Below, piece by piece: positions 1 through 5,897 of a DNA stretch of 9,792 nucleotides; positions within the stretch are counted from its first letter, which is position 1; the number at the start of each line of letters is the position of its first letter. Position numbers and translations under genes: made by a program. Under the pieces are notes generated by a model that saw nothing but the letters and a program-made list of their open reading frames with translations, did no database searches and was not told where the DNA came from. The DNA is from Terriglobales bacterium (lineage in GTDB: Bacteria > Acidobacteriota > Terriglobia > Terriglobales > Acidobacteriaceae). The DNA lies in NCBI GenBank assembly GCA_015655365.1, contig JAATFE010000269.1, positions 1 to 9,792 on the forward strand. The letters are read 5' to 3'.

Positions 1-29
1 CCCGAAGTGCCCAGCCGCCTGCGATAGGT

Positions 30-422
30 CTACCAGAACACCTTGCAGAGGTTCGCTGACCGGATTCGATCGTCGCGCGTAATGTGCGTGCAATCCGCAA
101 CCAGGGCGGTCGCTGCGATGATCCGGTCCATGGGATCGCCTTGGAAGGGCTCGGGCAGTTCCGCTGCGCAAATTGCAATTTCCGCCGTCATCGGGACCAA
201 TTCGAGCTTGGCTTGTATCGCTGCGATAAAGTCTTCAGCCGGAGAATTCAGGGGCAGCCGCTGCCGTTGGGCGGCATAGGCTATCTCATACAGCGACACG
301 GGAGAATACCCGATCGTCTCTCCCGCTAGTTGCGCTTGCAGAACCGCCCCGCGCGCTCGACCGGACAAGCGTTCCGGAGCCGCCAGCAACCAAATCACCA
401 CATGAGTATCGAGCAGGATCAT
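30..422 (-). CDS. VapC-like PIN-domain toxin (putative RNase)
   Basis: This is a 130-aa PIN-domain protein, the likely toxin of a type II toxin-antitoxin module. PIN toxins are Mg-dependent ribonucleases that cut tRNA, rRNA or mRNA when freed from their antitoxin; the target here cannot be told. The acidic residues of the PIN active site are all visible: D5 in the N-terminal 'LLDTHVVIW', E46 in 'SLYEIA', D99 in 'GDPMDRIIAATA', and D117 in 'TRDDRI'. Length is normal for the family. The ATG at 422 is chosen over an upstream in-frame start at 464 because it opens directly on the conserved 'MILLDTH' and overlaps the antitoxin stop by ATGA, so translation is probably coupled. The protein appears complete and intact. 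The family call is firm; the name VapC is generic. Confidence 0.9.
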   Translation of the reverse strand: MILLDTHVVIWLLAAPERLSGRARGAVLQAQLAGETIGYSPVSLYEIAYAAQRQRLPLNSPAEDFIAAIQAKLELVPMTAEIAICAAELPEPFQGDPMDRIIAATALVADCTHITRDDRIRSANLCKVFW

Positions 423-703
423 TCGGGCAAAATCGGAGACCAGTCGTCCTTCAAGTGGTCCCAATCCTCCCTGGGTGTGATCGGTTCAACAAGATCCCCG
501 AGATTTTCGGTTGAACTGAGATAGTTCCGCAAGCAGCCGAAGATCGACTCCGGAGTCTCCTTCGGCGTCACTTCCTCGAACGGCAATACCCGTGCCAGCG
601 GTTTGCCCCGTTTGGTCACAAGGACCGGCTGGCCAGTAGAACTCACCTCGGCCATTACGGCAAGGCACTTGGCCTTGAATTCGCCTATTGCCATCGTCCG
701 CAT
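419..703 (-). CDS. Phd/YefM-family antitoxin
   Basis: This 94-aa protein is the likely antitoxin for the PIN toxin that follows it. Its N-terminal half, 'AIGEFKAKCLAVMAEV', then 'PVLVTKRGKPLARVLPFE' (residues 5 to about 43), is the Phd/YefM fold that binds operator DNA. The acidic, tryptophan-containing tail (about residues 50-94) would be the flexible part that wraps the toxin. The ATG at 703 is preceded by an AGGAGG Shine-Dalgarno sequence with a 7-nt spacer, which favours it over the internal Met4. The TGA stop overlaps the toxin ATG. Proteins of this type usually repress their own operon with the toxin as co-repressor, and a perfect inverted repeat lies 28 bases upstream. A Phd-type antitoxin with a PIN toxin is a common pairing. 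Confidence 0.88.
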   Translation of the reverse strand: MRTMAIGEFKAKCLAVMAEVSSTGQPVLVTKRGKPLARVLPFEEVTPKETPESIFGCLRNYLSSTENLGDLVEPITPREDWDHLKDDWSPILPE

Positions 704-730
704 GGGGTCGCCTCCTCATGGTCCGTTCGA

Positions 731-760
731 CATGACCATGGTTATTCTACCATGGTCATG
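731..760 (-). promoter_or_regulatory. Operator-like perfect inverted repeat with embedded -10 (TA operon)
   Basis: Arms of 11 bases, CATGACCATGG (731-741) and CCATGGTCATG (750-760), are perfect inverted copies around an 8-base spacer. Read on the minus strand the spacer is TAGAATAA, containing TAGAAT, a 5/6 match to the -10 consensus. A weak -35 candidate (TTCACG, 774-769) lies 19 bases upstream of it. Transcription would start inside the downstream arm, near 737. A bound antitoxin dimer or TA complex would cover the -10 box, the usual way such modules repress themselves. Binding is inferred from position and symmetry. Confidence 0.72.
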
Positions 761-843
761 CGCTGGGGCGTGAAGAACCCCGTTGCCCGCAAATCCTCAA
801 TACTCCTCACATCCCCTGCTCAACCCCCAATTGCCGTTCCCGC

Positions 844-849
844 TACAAT
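844..849 (+). promoter_or_regulatory. -10-like element (TACAAT) for lipA
   Basis: TACAAT is a 5/6 match to the -10 consensus and lies 6 bases before the GTG at 856 and 9 before the ATG at 859. If used, transcription would start at about 855-857, giving an almost leaderless lipA message. This fits the lack of a convincing Shine-Dalgarno sequence there. No good -35 is visible. Confidence 0.4.
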
Positions 850-858
850 GAAAGCGTG

Positions 859-1764
859 ATGGACCTCGTTCAAATCGAACCTGCCCGCAAGGCTCCGGCC
901 CCCAAACCCGAGTGGCTCAAGGCGCGCGCCCCGGTGGGAGAAAACTACCACTCGCTCAAGCAACTGGCGCGGTCCATGAACCTGCACACCGTCTGCGAAA
1001 GCGCCCACTGCCCCAACATCGGCGAGTGCTGGCATCACAAAACCGCCACCTTCATGATGCTGGGCGACCTGTGCACGCGGCGCTGCGGCTTTTGCGCCGT
1101 GCCCAAGGGCCGTCCCGAGCCCATCGACTTCGACGAGCCCCGCCGTGTGGCCGAAGCCGTTGCCGCGCTGGGCCTGGAGTACGCCGTCATCACCAGCGTC
1201 ACCCGCGACGACGATCTGGTGGGCGGCGCGCGCGCCTTCGCCATGGTCGTCGAAGAGATTCGCCGTCAGGCTCCCGGCTGCCGCAGCGAAGTCCTCATTC
1301 CCGACTTTCAGGGCAAGCCGGAAGCCATCCAGATCGTGGTCGATTCCCGCCCCGACGTGCTCAACCACAATACCGAATCGGTGCCCCGCCTCTACCGCGC
1401 CGTGCGCTCCGGAGCCCGCTACGAGCGGACCCTCGAGCTGCTGCGCTACGCCAAGGAGCTCAATCCCGCCGGGATTACCAAGTCCGGCGTAATGGTGGGC
1501 CTGGGCGAGGAAACCTCCGAACTGCTCCAGGTCTTCCGCGACCTGGCCGCCGTCCATTGCGACATCCTGACCATCGGCCAATATCTGCGCCCTTCTCGCG
1601 ACCATCTGCCCATGGCCCGGCTCTACACGCCGCGCGAGTTCGCCGAGTTGAAGGCCGAAGCCCTTCAGATGGGCTTCCGCCACGTCGAATCCGGCCCCCT
1701 GGTTCGCTCCAGCTATCACGCGCACGAACAAGCCGCTTCGACAGGGCTGGCGGTACGGGCGTAG
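859..1764 (+). CDS. lipA: Lipoyl synthase (LipA), radical SAM enzyme
   Basis: LipA inserts two sulfur atoms at C6 and C8 of protein-bound octanoyl groups to form the lipoyl cofactor of 2-oxoacid dehydrogenases and the glycine cleavage H protein. The 301-aa product shows all signature elements: the auxiliary 4Fe-4S motif C46-x4-C51-x5-C57 ('CESAHCPNIGEC'), the radical SAM motif C72-x3-C76-x2-C79 ('CTRRCGFC'), and the C-terminal RSSY (283-286), which supplies a serine ligand to the auxiliary cluster. Length is typical. The start is either GTG 856 or ATG 859; I use the ATG. There is no strong ribosome site, and a TACAAT box just upstream suggests a very short leader. lipB is not adjacent. The gene is divergent from the toxin-antitoxin operon, and frr follows 79 bases downstream with its own -10-like element. 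Confidence 0.96.
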   Translation: MDLVQIEPARKAPAPKPEWLKARAPVGENYHSLKQLARSMNLHTVCESAHCPNIGECWHHKTATFMMLGDLCTRRCGFCAVPKGRPEPIDFDEPRRVAEAVAALGLEYAVITSVTRDDDLVGGARAFAMVVEEIRRQAPGCRSEVLIPDFQGKPEAIQIVVDSRPDVLNHNTESVPRLYRAVRSGARYERTLELLRYAKELNPAGITKSGVMVGLGEETSELLQVFRDLAAVHCDILTIGQYLRPSRDHLPMARLYTPREFAELKAEALQMGFRHVESGPLVRSSYHAHEQAASTGLAVRA

Positions 1765-1801
1765 CATTTGCAATCTCCATGCCGACGGGCTGGGCTTTTA
1801 G

Positions 1802-1807
1802 TAGAAT
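1802..1807 (+). promoter_or_regulatory. -10-like element (TAGAAT) for frr
   Basis: TAGAAT is a 5/6 match to the -10 consensus in the lipA-frr gap, 36 bases before the frr ATG. It suggests that frr has its own promoter in addition to any read-through from lipA. No clear -35 hexamer is seen at the expected distance. Confidence 0.4.
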
Positions 1808-1843
1808 GTTCGTTGGCAATTGGCTTAGCGAGGACGAAAACCC

Positions 1844-2431
1844 ATGGCAGTCTCAATAATGGCCGGTATTCCGGCGCTCAAAGAACTCAACGGCGACCTG
1901 AAGCGGCGGATGGATCAGGCAGTGGCCGGCTTTCAGGCCAACTTGGCCTCCACACGCACAGGCCGGGCCAGCGTGCACATGCTCGACCAGGTCAAGGTTG
2001 ACTACTATGGCACGCCAACACCCATCAGCCAACTGGCGCAGGTCTCCACGCCCGAGGCGCAGCTCATTTTGATCTCGCCCTGGGACCCGACCGTCCTGAA
2101 AGAGATTGAGAAGGCCCTCCGCCTCTCCGATCTCGGCTTCAATCCCCAAACCGACGGCAAGATCGTCCGCGTCCCGGTTCCCCCCATGACCGAGGAGCGC
2201 CGCCGCGACGTCTGCAAGCACCTCAACAAGGTGCTCGAGGACCACAAGACCAGCGTTCGCAACGTGCGCCGCGACGGCAACGACGCCCTCAAGAAGCTCG
2301 CCAAGGACAAGGCGATCAGCGAGGACGACGAGAAGCGCGCCCAGGAAGAAATCCAGAAGATGACCGACGAAGAAATTCGCCACATGGAAGAGCTTTCGGC
2401 CAAGAAGCAAGCGGAAGTGATGCAGGTCTGA
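1844..2431 (+). CDS. frr: Ribosome recycling factor (RRF)
   Basis: RRF works with EF-G to split the post-termination ribosome into subunits. The 195-aa product matches the family throughout: 'RRMDQAVAGFQANLASTRTG' (helix of domain I), 'VDYYGTPTPISQLAQVSTPE' and 'LILISPWDP' (domain II), 'VPVPPMTEERRRD', and the conserved 'SVRNVRRDGND' segment with the arginines that contact rRNA. It is about ten residues longer than the E. coli protein, all at the N-terminus. The ATG at 1844 follows a GAGG ten bases upstream. An internal ATG at 1859 is possible but has no ribosome site. The usual partner pyrH is absent; lipA lies upstream instead. The gene is convergent with gcvT. Confidence 0.96.
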   Translation: MAVSIMAGIPALKELNGDLKRRMDQAVAGFQANLASTRTGRASVHMLDQVKVDYYGTPTPISQLAQVSTPEAQLILISPWDPTVLKEIEKALRLSDLGFNPQTDGKIVRVPVPPMTEERRRDVCKHLNKVLEDHKTSVRNVRRDGNDALKKLAKDKAISEDDEKRAQEEIQKMTDEEIRHMEELSAKKQAEVMQV

Positions 2432-2466
2432 GCGGGAGCTCTCACGCTCGTTGATTCTTCACAGGT

Positions 2467-2521
2467 TGGGTGCCCCACCTTCGGCGCGTAGTTGTTTTTC
2501 GCGCCTAAGGTGGGATACCTA
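2467..2521. repeat. Long imperfect palindrome downstream of frr (REP-like or terminator hairpin)
   Basis: A roughly 20-bp stem can form between 2467-2488 and 2500-2521 around an 11-base loop. The core pairs CCCACCTT (2474-2481) with AAGGTGGG (2507-2514), and GGCGCG (2483-2488) with CGCGCC (2500-2505). Outer pairs continue with one mismatch and G-U pairs. There is no T-tract directly after it on either strand, so it is not a textbook terminator. The form (long GC palindrome between convergent genes) resembles dispersed intergenic palindromes, but only one copy is seen in this window. Confidence 0.55.
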
Positions 2522-2552
2522 AAACTAGAGTTCTTTATAACTACAGTTTTTT
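2521..2552 (+). terminator. Possible intrinsic terminator for frr
   Basis: The arms AAAACTAGAGTT (2521-2532) and AACTACAGTTTT (2539-2550) pair at 10 of 12 positions around a 6-base loop and run straight into six T's (2547-2552). The stem is AT-rich and weak, but it sits after frr and just behind the larger palindrome. The two together probably end transcription from frr and separate it from the convergent gcvT. Confidence 0.45.
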
Positions 2553-2576
2553 ATTGTTCCAAGCATCTGGCGCCCC

Positions 2577-3764
2577 TTACTTCTTCGCCCGCTTATAAAA
2601 CGGCAACGCCACCTGCTTGGCTCTCACCCGGTTGGCGCGCACCTGCACCAGCACATCGGCTCCGCTGGCAGCCACGGCTGTCGGCACATAAGCCAGCGCG
2701 ATATTGGTCTTCAAGAACGGCGCAGGCGAACCGGAAGTAATAACGCCGATGGTCTCTCCATCCAACGAAAGCACTTCGTACCCGTCCCGCCCAATGCCCC
2801 GCTCCACCATCTCCAGGGCCACCAGCTTGCGCTTCGGTCCGCCCGCAGCCTGCACCGCCAGCAGCGCATCCCGTCCAATAAACTCGCCCTTGTCCAGCTT
2901 GAGCCAGTGAGTCAGTCCCGCTTCGAGCACATTGATCGAGTCCGAGATCTCGTGCCCATAAAGGCTCATCCCCGCTTCCAGGCGCAGGGTGTTGCGGGCG
3001 CCCAAGCCGCAGGGCCGGATGCCGAACTCCGCGCCCGCTTCCAGCAGCGCGTTCCAAACTGTGACGGTGGTGGGCTCGTCCGAGGGAATATAAACCTCGA
3101 AGCCGTCCTCGCCGGAGTAGCCGGTGCGCGCAATCAGCACGTTGGGCATGTCGCAAACTTCGCCAAAGGTGAACCAGTAGTTCTTGATCGCCGCCAAATC
3201 CACCTTGGTCAGCTTTTGCAGCGTTTCCAGCGCCCGCGGCCCCTGTACGGCCAGTTGCGAGTAGTAGTTCGAGTAATTGTTGATGTGGACGCCCGGCCAG
3301 CCGCCCACCTGCTGCCGAATCCAGGCATAGTCCTTCTCCGCTGTTCCCGCGTTCACCACCAGCAGGTAGTCGTTATCGCCCAGCTTGTGGACCAGGATGT
3401 CGTCCACAAACGTGCCTTCCGGGGTCAGCAAGGCGGAATAGTGCGCCTGCCCGTCCTTGAGCCGCGAGGCGTCGTTCATGGTGATGTGCTGCACGGCCGC
3501 CAGCGCGCCGGGCCCGCGGAATTGGATCTCGCCCATGTGGCTCACGTCGAACAGGCCCACGCCAGTGCGCACGGCCAGGTGTTCGGCGATCACGCCGCCT
3601 CCTGGACCAGGCCCCCCGGCGACGGGTCCTTGTCGCTGGGGTGTGAACCCGGGATATTCGACCGGCATATCCCAGCCGCCAAAGTCCACCATCTTGGCTT
3701 TCAATGCGCGGTGGGTAGCGTTCAGGGCGGTCTTCTTGAGTTCGAGGGCGGCAGGGGTAGTCAT
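2577..3764 (-). CDS. gcvT: Aminomethyltransferase, glycine cleavage system T protein
   Basis: GcvT moves the methylene unit from the aminomethyl-lipoyl H protein to tetrahydrofolate, releasing ammonia and forming 5,10-methylene-THF. The 395-aa product has the family landmarks: 'FGGWDMPVEY' (28-37), 'IAEHLAVRTGVGLFDVSHMG' (59-78), 'GTFVDDILV' with the catalytic-region aspartates D121/D122, 'ARTGYSGEDGFEVYIP', and 'RPCGLGARNTLRLEAGMSLYGHE'. It is some 30 residues longer than E. coli GcvT, largely through a Gly/Pro-rich insertion at about residues 40-57. The ATG at 3764 has AAAGGA six bases upstream. gcvH and gcvP are not adjacent, so the gene stands alone here, convergent with frr. It depends on lipoylated H protein and hence indirectly on lipA. 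The family call is certain in practice. Confidence 0.95.
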   Translation of the reverse strand: MTTPAALELKKTALNATHRALKAKMVDFGGWDMPVEYPGFTPQRQGPVAGGPGPGGGVIAEHLAVRTGVGLFDVSHMGEIQFRGPGALAAVQHITMNDASRLKDGQAHYSALLTPEGTFVDDILVHKLGDNDYLLVVNAGTAEKDYAWIRQQVGGWPGVHINNYSNYYSQLAVQGPRALETLQKLTKVDLAAIKNYWFTFGEVCDMPNVLIARTGYSGEDGFEVYIPSDEPTTVTVWNALLEAGAEFGIRPCGLGARNTLRLEAGMSLYGHEISDSINVLEAGLTHWLKLDKGEFIGRDALLAVQAAGGPKRKLVALEMVERGIGRDGYEVLSLDGETIGVITSGSPAPFLKTNIALAYVPTAVAASGADVLVQVRANRVRAKQVALPFYKRAKK

Positions 3765-3962
3765 GGGGAATCCTTTCAGGCGGTTCTTGTACTTTATTTA
3801 CGATATGGATTCGCCCACGGCTGGGTCAAACCAGCTGGCCCTGGCTTATAGCGAAACCGGAGTCGATGTATCCCGAAAGCACGATCTTCAAGTCGACGCG
3901 AGCACCAGCGAACGGCGACCCTGCACCAAACTCAACAGGCCACTGGGACTCTGATTTTGCTC
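3765..3962. other. Intergenic stretch without a supported gene
   Basis: The gap between gcvT and the MITE-like element holds the gcvT leader and about 180 bases in which I see no convincing gene. A 49-codon open frame (3805-3954, plus strand) lacks a ribosome site and has no recognisable domain. No stable hairpin or RNA motif stands out. Confidence 0.5.
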
Positions 3963-4113
3963 TAGTGTCCTGTCTCTAAAGTTCATAACAGAACAGCGGC
4001 TGTCATTCTGAGCGAACAGGGCCCCGAACGTTTCTCAGTTCGGAGGTGGTGAGTCGAAGAATCTGCTTTTGTCGTTCGTGAGTTTCTCAACGGACTTCAG
4101 AGACAGGACACTA
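3963..4113. mobile_element. MITE-like element, copy A (151 bp)
   Basis: This is a short non-coding element with terminal inverted repeats. The left end is TAGTGTCCTGTCTCT and the right end its exact reverse complement, with the symmetry reaching 16 bases as CTAG...CTAG. Imperfect pairing continues inward, for about 21 of 23 matches. The outermost bases of both ends are TA, as expected for TA target-site duplication by Tc1/IS630-type transposases. It encodes nothing plausible and must move in trans. A near-identical copy lies at 9591-9762 in the same orientation. Relative to that copy it lacks 21 bases after the left end and has five substitutions. Its interior contains the 'GTCATTCTGAGCGAA ... 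GAGTCGAAGAATCTGC' core. Confidence 0.85.
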
Positions 4114-4152
4114 GGATGGAATCATCGATTTCAATTGGAAAATGGAGAAGAC

Positions 4153-4323
4153 ATGAATCAGTTTCGCGGAGTGTTGCTGCTTGCCGCCGGTGCTTTTGCA
4201 CTCTACCAGGGCTGGAAGCTCCATACCGGCTCCCACGCCATGTGGGCTTACGGGCTAGGCGTGCTGGCGGTTGCCGTCGGCCTCTGGCGGATCCTGCGCA
4301 AGCCGGACCAGCCGCTGCTGTAA
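4153..4323 (+). CDS. Small membrane protein of unknown function (56 aa)
   Basis: I do not recognise this family. The 56-residue product has two hydrophobic stretches, about residues 6-20 ('GVLLLAAGAFALYQG') and 30-47 ('MWAYGLGVLAVAVGLWRI'), joined by a short polar loop, and a basic tail ('LRKPDQ'). It would be a helical hairpin in the inner membrane. The ATG at 4153 has GGAG five bases upstream. The frame stays open back into the MITE-like element (to a GTG at 4069), but that part is repeat sequence, so I reject the longer start. It begins 39 bases after the right tip of the element, so the element may lie in or replace its promoter region. It is convergent with the next membrane-protein gene, leaving only 16 bases between stops. 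Confidence 0.62.
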   Translation: MNQFRGVLLLAAGAFALYQGWKLHTGSHAMWAYGLGVLAVAVGLWRILRKPDQPLL

Positions 4324-4339
4324 CGGCCCATGAAACGGC

Positions 4340-4756
4340 TTACTTTTTCCGCGCCCGCCAGAAGGAACTGACGCTCAGGTAGAAAAAAATCACCATGATC
4401 CCCGCGGTGATCAGAAAAGTGGAGTGGTCGGGGCCGCGCAGCCAACTGGCCCGGATGCGCCACAGGGTGGGCGCAAAAACCACCACGGGCAGGAAAAAGA
4501 AGACCCCCGTCACCTCCAGCCACAAAATGCCGCCGATACGGCCAAAAGGCCGCAAAAAGCCGCCCACGCCGCGCGCCACGTTCCGGGTCGCCTTCCCCGC
4601 CGTCTTGCCGGCAGCCCGGTTTTGCGCCGCGGTTTGGGGCTGGGGCGCGGGCGAAGTGGCTGCCGTTTGTGCGCTGGCCGCCATGCGCTCGCCGGCAATC
4701 CGGCCTGCCACGCGCAGCCCAGTTCCCAGAACCCGGCCTATGGTTTGAGGTTTCAT
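4340..4756 (-). CDS. Putative two-helix membrane protein, unknown function
   Basis: I cannot assign a family. From the ATG at 4756 the product is 138 aa. A basic, possibly amphipathic start (1-25) is followed by a low-complexity Ala/Thr/Pro/Gln linker (26-52), a Gly/Arg-rich segment (53-73), a membrane helix at about 74-99 ('GGILWLEVTGVFFFLPVVVF'), a basic loop, a second helix at about 112-132 ('STFLITAGIMVIFFYLSVSS') and a basic end 'WRARKK'. Positive charges in the loop and tail make the membrane orientation hard to call. An upstream in-frame TTG (4816) exists but is less likely. The ribosome site is weak. A TGATACCAT box (-10-like) ends ten bases before the ATG, hinting at a very short leader. 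It is divergent from the acidic 103-aa gene. Confidence 0.65.
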   Translation of the reverse strand: MKPQTIGRVLGTGLRVAGRIAGERMAASAQTAATSPAPQPQTAAQNRAAGKTAGKATRNVARGVGGFLRPFGRIGGILWLEVTGVFFFLPVVVFAPTLWRIRASWLRGPDHSTFLITAGIMVIFFYLSVSSFWRARKK

Positions 4757-4766
4757 TCCGTTTATG

Positions 4767-4772
4767 ATGGTA
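4767..4772 (-). promoter_or_regulatory. Possible extended -10 (TGATACCAT) for the membrane-protein gene
   Basis: On the minus strand TACCAT (a 4/6 match) is preceded by TG plus one base, the extended -10 form. It ends ten bases before the ATG at 4756. No -35 is evident. It is offered because no ribosome site is convincing there, so a short-leader start would explain the layout. Confidence 0.25.
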
Positions 4773-4916
4773 TCAGCGACCCATGCTTCCGCCCTTTTTT
4801 CACATTCTCTTACCAATTTCGGGTTGATTCTGGACGGGAACAGACGTAAGGTCGATAAATCTCATGCAGCAACCCGCGCTTGAGGCTGGCGCTGGCCGCC
4901 GCTCCTGGAGGGAACC

Positions 4917-5228
4917 ATGACATCTCGTCTGCGTGAACTGATTCAGCAATTGGGCGAGGCCATCCATGAGTCGGTTATCGAGAGTGAGCAGATCGCCGGC
5001 GTTGTCCAGGACATTCGGGAACACGGTTTCGATGTCCTCCTGATGCTGGAAGCCACCATCGGCCTGAACGACGTCTCCGACAAAGACGACGTGGACGCCG
5101 AAGCCGGTGCCGAAGAGGGCAGCGAAGAAGAGACCTTCACCAGGAACGACCTCCACTTCCTTCGCTCCCTGCGCATCTCCGTCGAGGGCGAAGAAGAAGA
5201 CGGCGCGACCCCGCCGGACGCCAACTAG
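4917..5228 (+). CDS. Acidic small protein of unknown function (103 aa)
   Basis: I recognise no family. The N-terminal half (1-50, 'LRELIQQLGEAIHESVIESEQIAGVV' split over two helices, then 'REHGFDVLLMLEATIGL') looks helical and amphipathic. The middle (51-75) is a run of Asp and Glu, a basic/hydrophobic patch 'LHFLRSLRISV' (79-89) follows, and the tail is acidic again. No signal peptide or membrane helix is seen, so it is probably cytosolic. The start is well supported: GGAGGG ends four bases before the ATG. Coding character is good and matches its neighbours. It is divergent from the 138-aa membrane-protein gene and 103 bases upstream of the Uma2 gene on the same strand, so it could be co-transcribed with it. 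Function is unknown. Confidence 0.68.
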   Translation: MTSRLRELIQQLGEAIHESVIESEQIAGVVQDIREHGFDVLLMLEATIGLNDVSDKDDVDAEAGAEEGSEEETFTRNDLHFLRSLRISVEGEEEDGATPPDAN

Positions 5229-5331
5229 ACCGTCAGGTCTGTCAGTGTGAACGGCTCCCCATCGCCCCTCGGAATTGGATCGAGAGAGGTTTCCGATTGG
5301 ATTCTCAGCCCGTCCGGAGCATACTGTTGCC

Positions 5332-5865
5332 ATGGCCACGCTACCCATCGATGAGCCCTATGTAACGGTCGAGGAGTACCTCCAGACCAGTTACAGGCCC
5401 GACTGCGACTATGTGGATGGCCGCATCGAGGAACGGAACGTGGGCGAGCACGATCACGGCTATCTGCAAACACTGCTAGCGGTTCTCTTCACCATTAACC
5501 GAAAAGCCTGGGGCGTTCGGGCCGTGACCGACGTTCGGACCCAGATCAGCCGCTCCCATTTCCGTATTCCCGATCTTTCGGTACTTCGTGCCGATTTGCC
5601 CCGAGAACAAATCCTCACCCATCCTCCACTGATCGCCATCGAGATCCTCTCGCCCGAAGACCGCCTGAGCCGCTTCCAGGACCGCATCGACGATTATCTT
5701 GCCTTTGGCGTGGAGAATATCTGGATTCTGGACCCCCAGCGCCGCTCTGCCTGGACTGCAACGCGAGACGGGCTGCAACTGGTGCAGAATGGTGAACTCA
5801 CCGTTCCGGACACGCCGATCCGCGTGGTGCTGAGCGAATTGTTCGCGGAGTTGGACCACGCGTAA
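5332..5865 (+). CDS. Uma2-family (DUF820) putative PD-(D/E)XK nuclease
   Basis: The 177-aa product belongs to the Uma2/DUF820 family, which has a PD-(D/E)XK nuclease-like fold and is very abundant in cyanobacteria, Chloroflexi and Acidobacteria; its biological role is not settled. Landmarks are 'VTVEEYLQTSYRPDCDYVDGRI' (split here at residues 11-32), 'GEHDHGYLQ' (38-46), 'RIPDLSVL' with the likely catalytic D81, 'IAIEILSPEDR' with E104, and 'YLAFGVENIWILDP' (122-135). Length is normal. The ATG at 5332 opens directly on the family start 'MATLP'. An in-frame ATG at 5275 would add 19 unrelated residues. The only GGAG is 12 bases upstream, so initiation is not strongly marked. A bidirectional terminator follows. 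Such genes are often strain-variable. Confidence 0.88.
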   Translation: MATLPIDEPYVTVEEYLQTSYRPDCDYVDGRIEERNVGEHDHGYLQTLLAVLFTINRKAWGVRAVTDVRTQISRSHFRIPDLSVLRADLPREQILTHPPLIAIEILSPEDRLSRFQDRIDDYLAFGVENIWILDPQRRSAWTATRDGLQLVQNGELTVPDTPIRVVLSELFAELDHA

Positions 5866-5897
5866 AGCCAGCGCTGCGTCGCCGTTTCATCCCAAAG

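Noticed and set aside
820..1773. Long open frame antisense to lipA (about 317 codons, minus strand)
   Set aside because: It is a mirror of a high-GC conserved gene, has Gly/Ala/His-rich composition with no domain, and lipA on the plus strand is unmistakable.
2907..3851. Long open frame antisense to gcvT (about 314 codons, plus strand)
   Set aside because: Composition-driven shadow of gcvT; no recognisable motif and no ribosome site.
3805..3954. 49-codon open frame between gcvT and the MITE-like element, containing 'YSETGVDV', briefly reminiscent of the PurM start
   Set aside because: No ribosome site, the similarity is only a few residues, and the rest does not follow PurM; not supportable as a gene or gene remnant.
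4069..4152. Upstream extension of the 56-aa membrane protein from a GTG inside the MITE-like element
   Set aside because: These residues are encoded mostly by repeat sequence; the ATG at 4153 has a proper ribosome site.
5275..5331. Upstream ATG for the Uma2 gene adding 19 residues
   Set aside because: The added residues do not match the family, whose members usually start near 'MA-x-x' just before the 'VEEY' motif.
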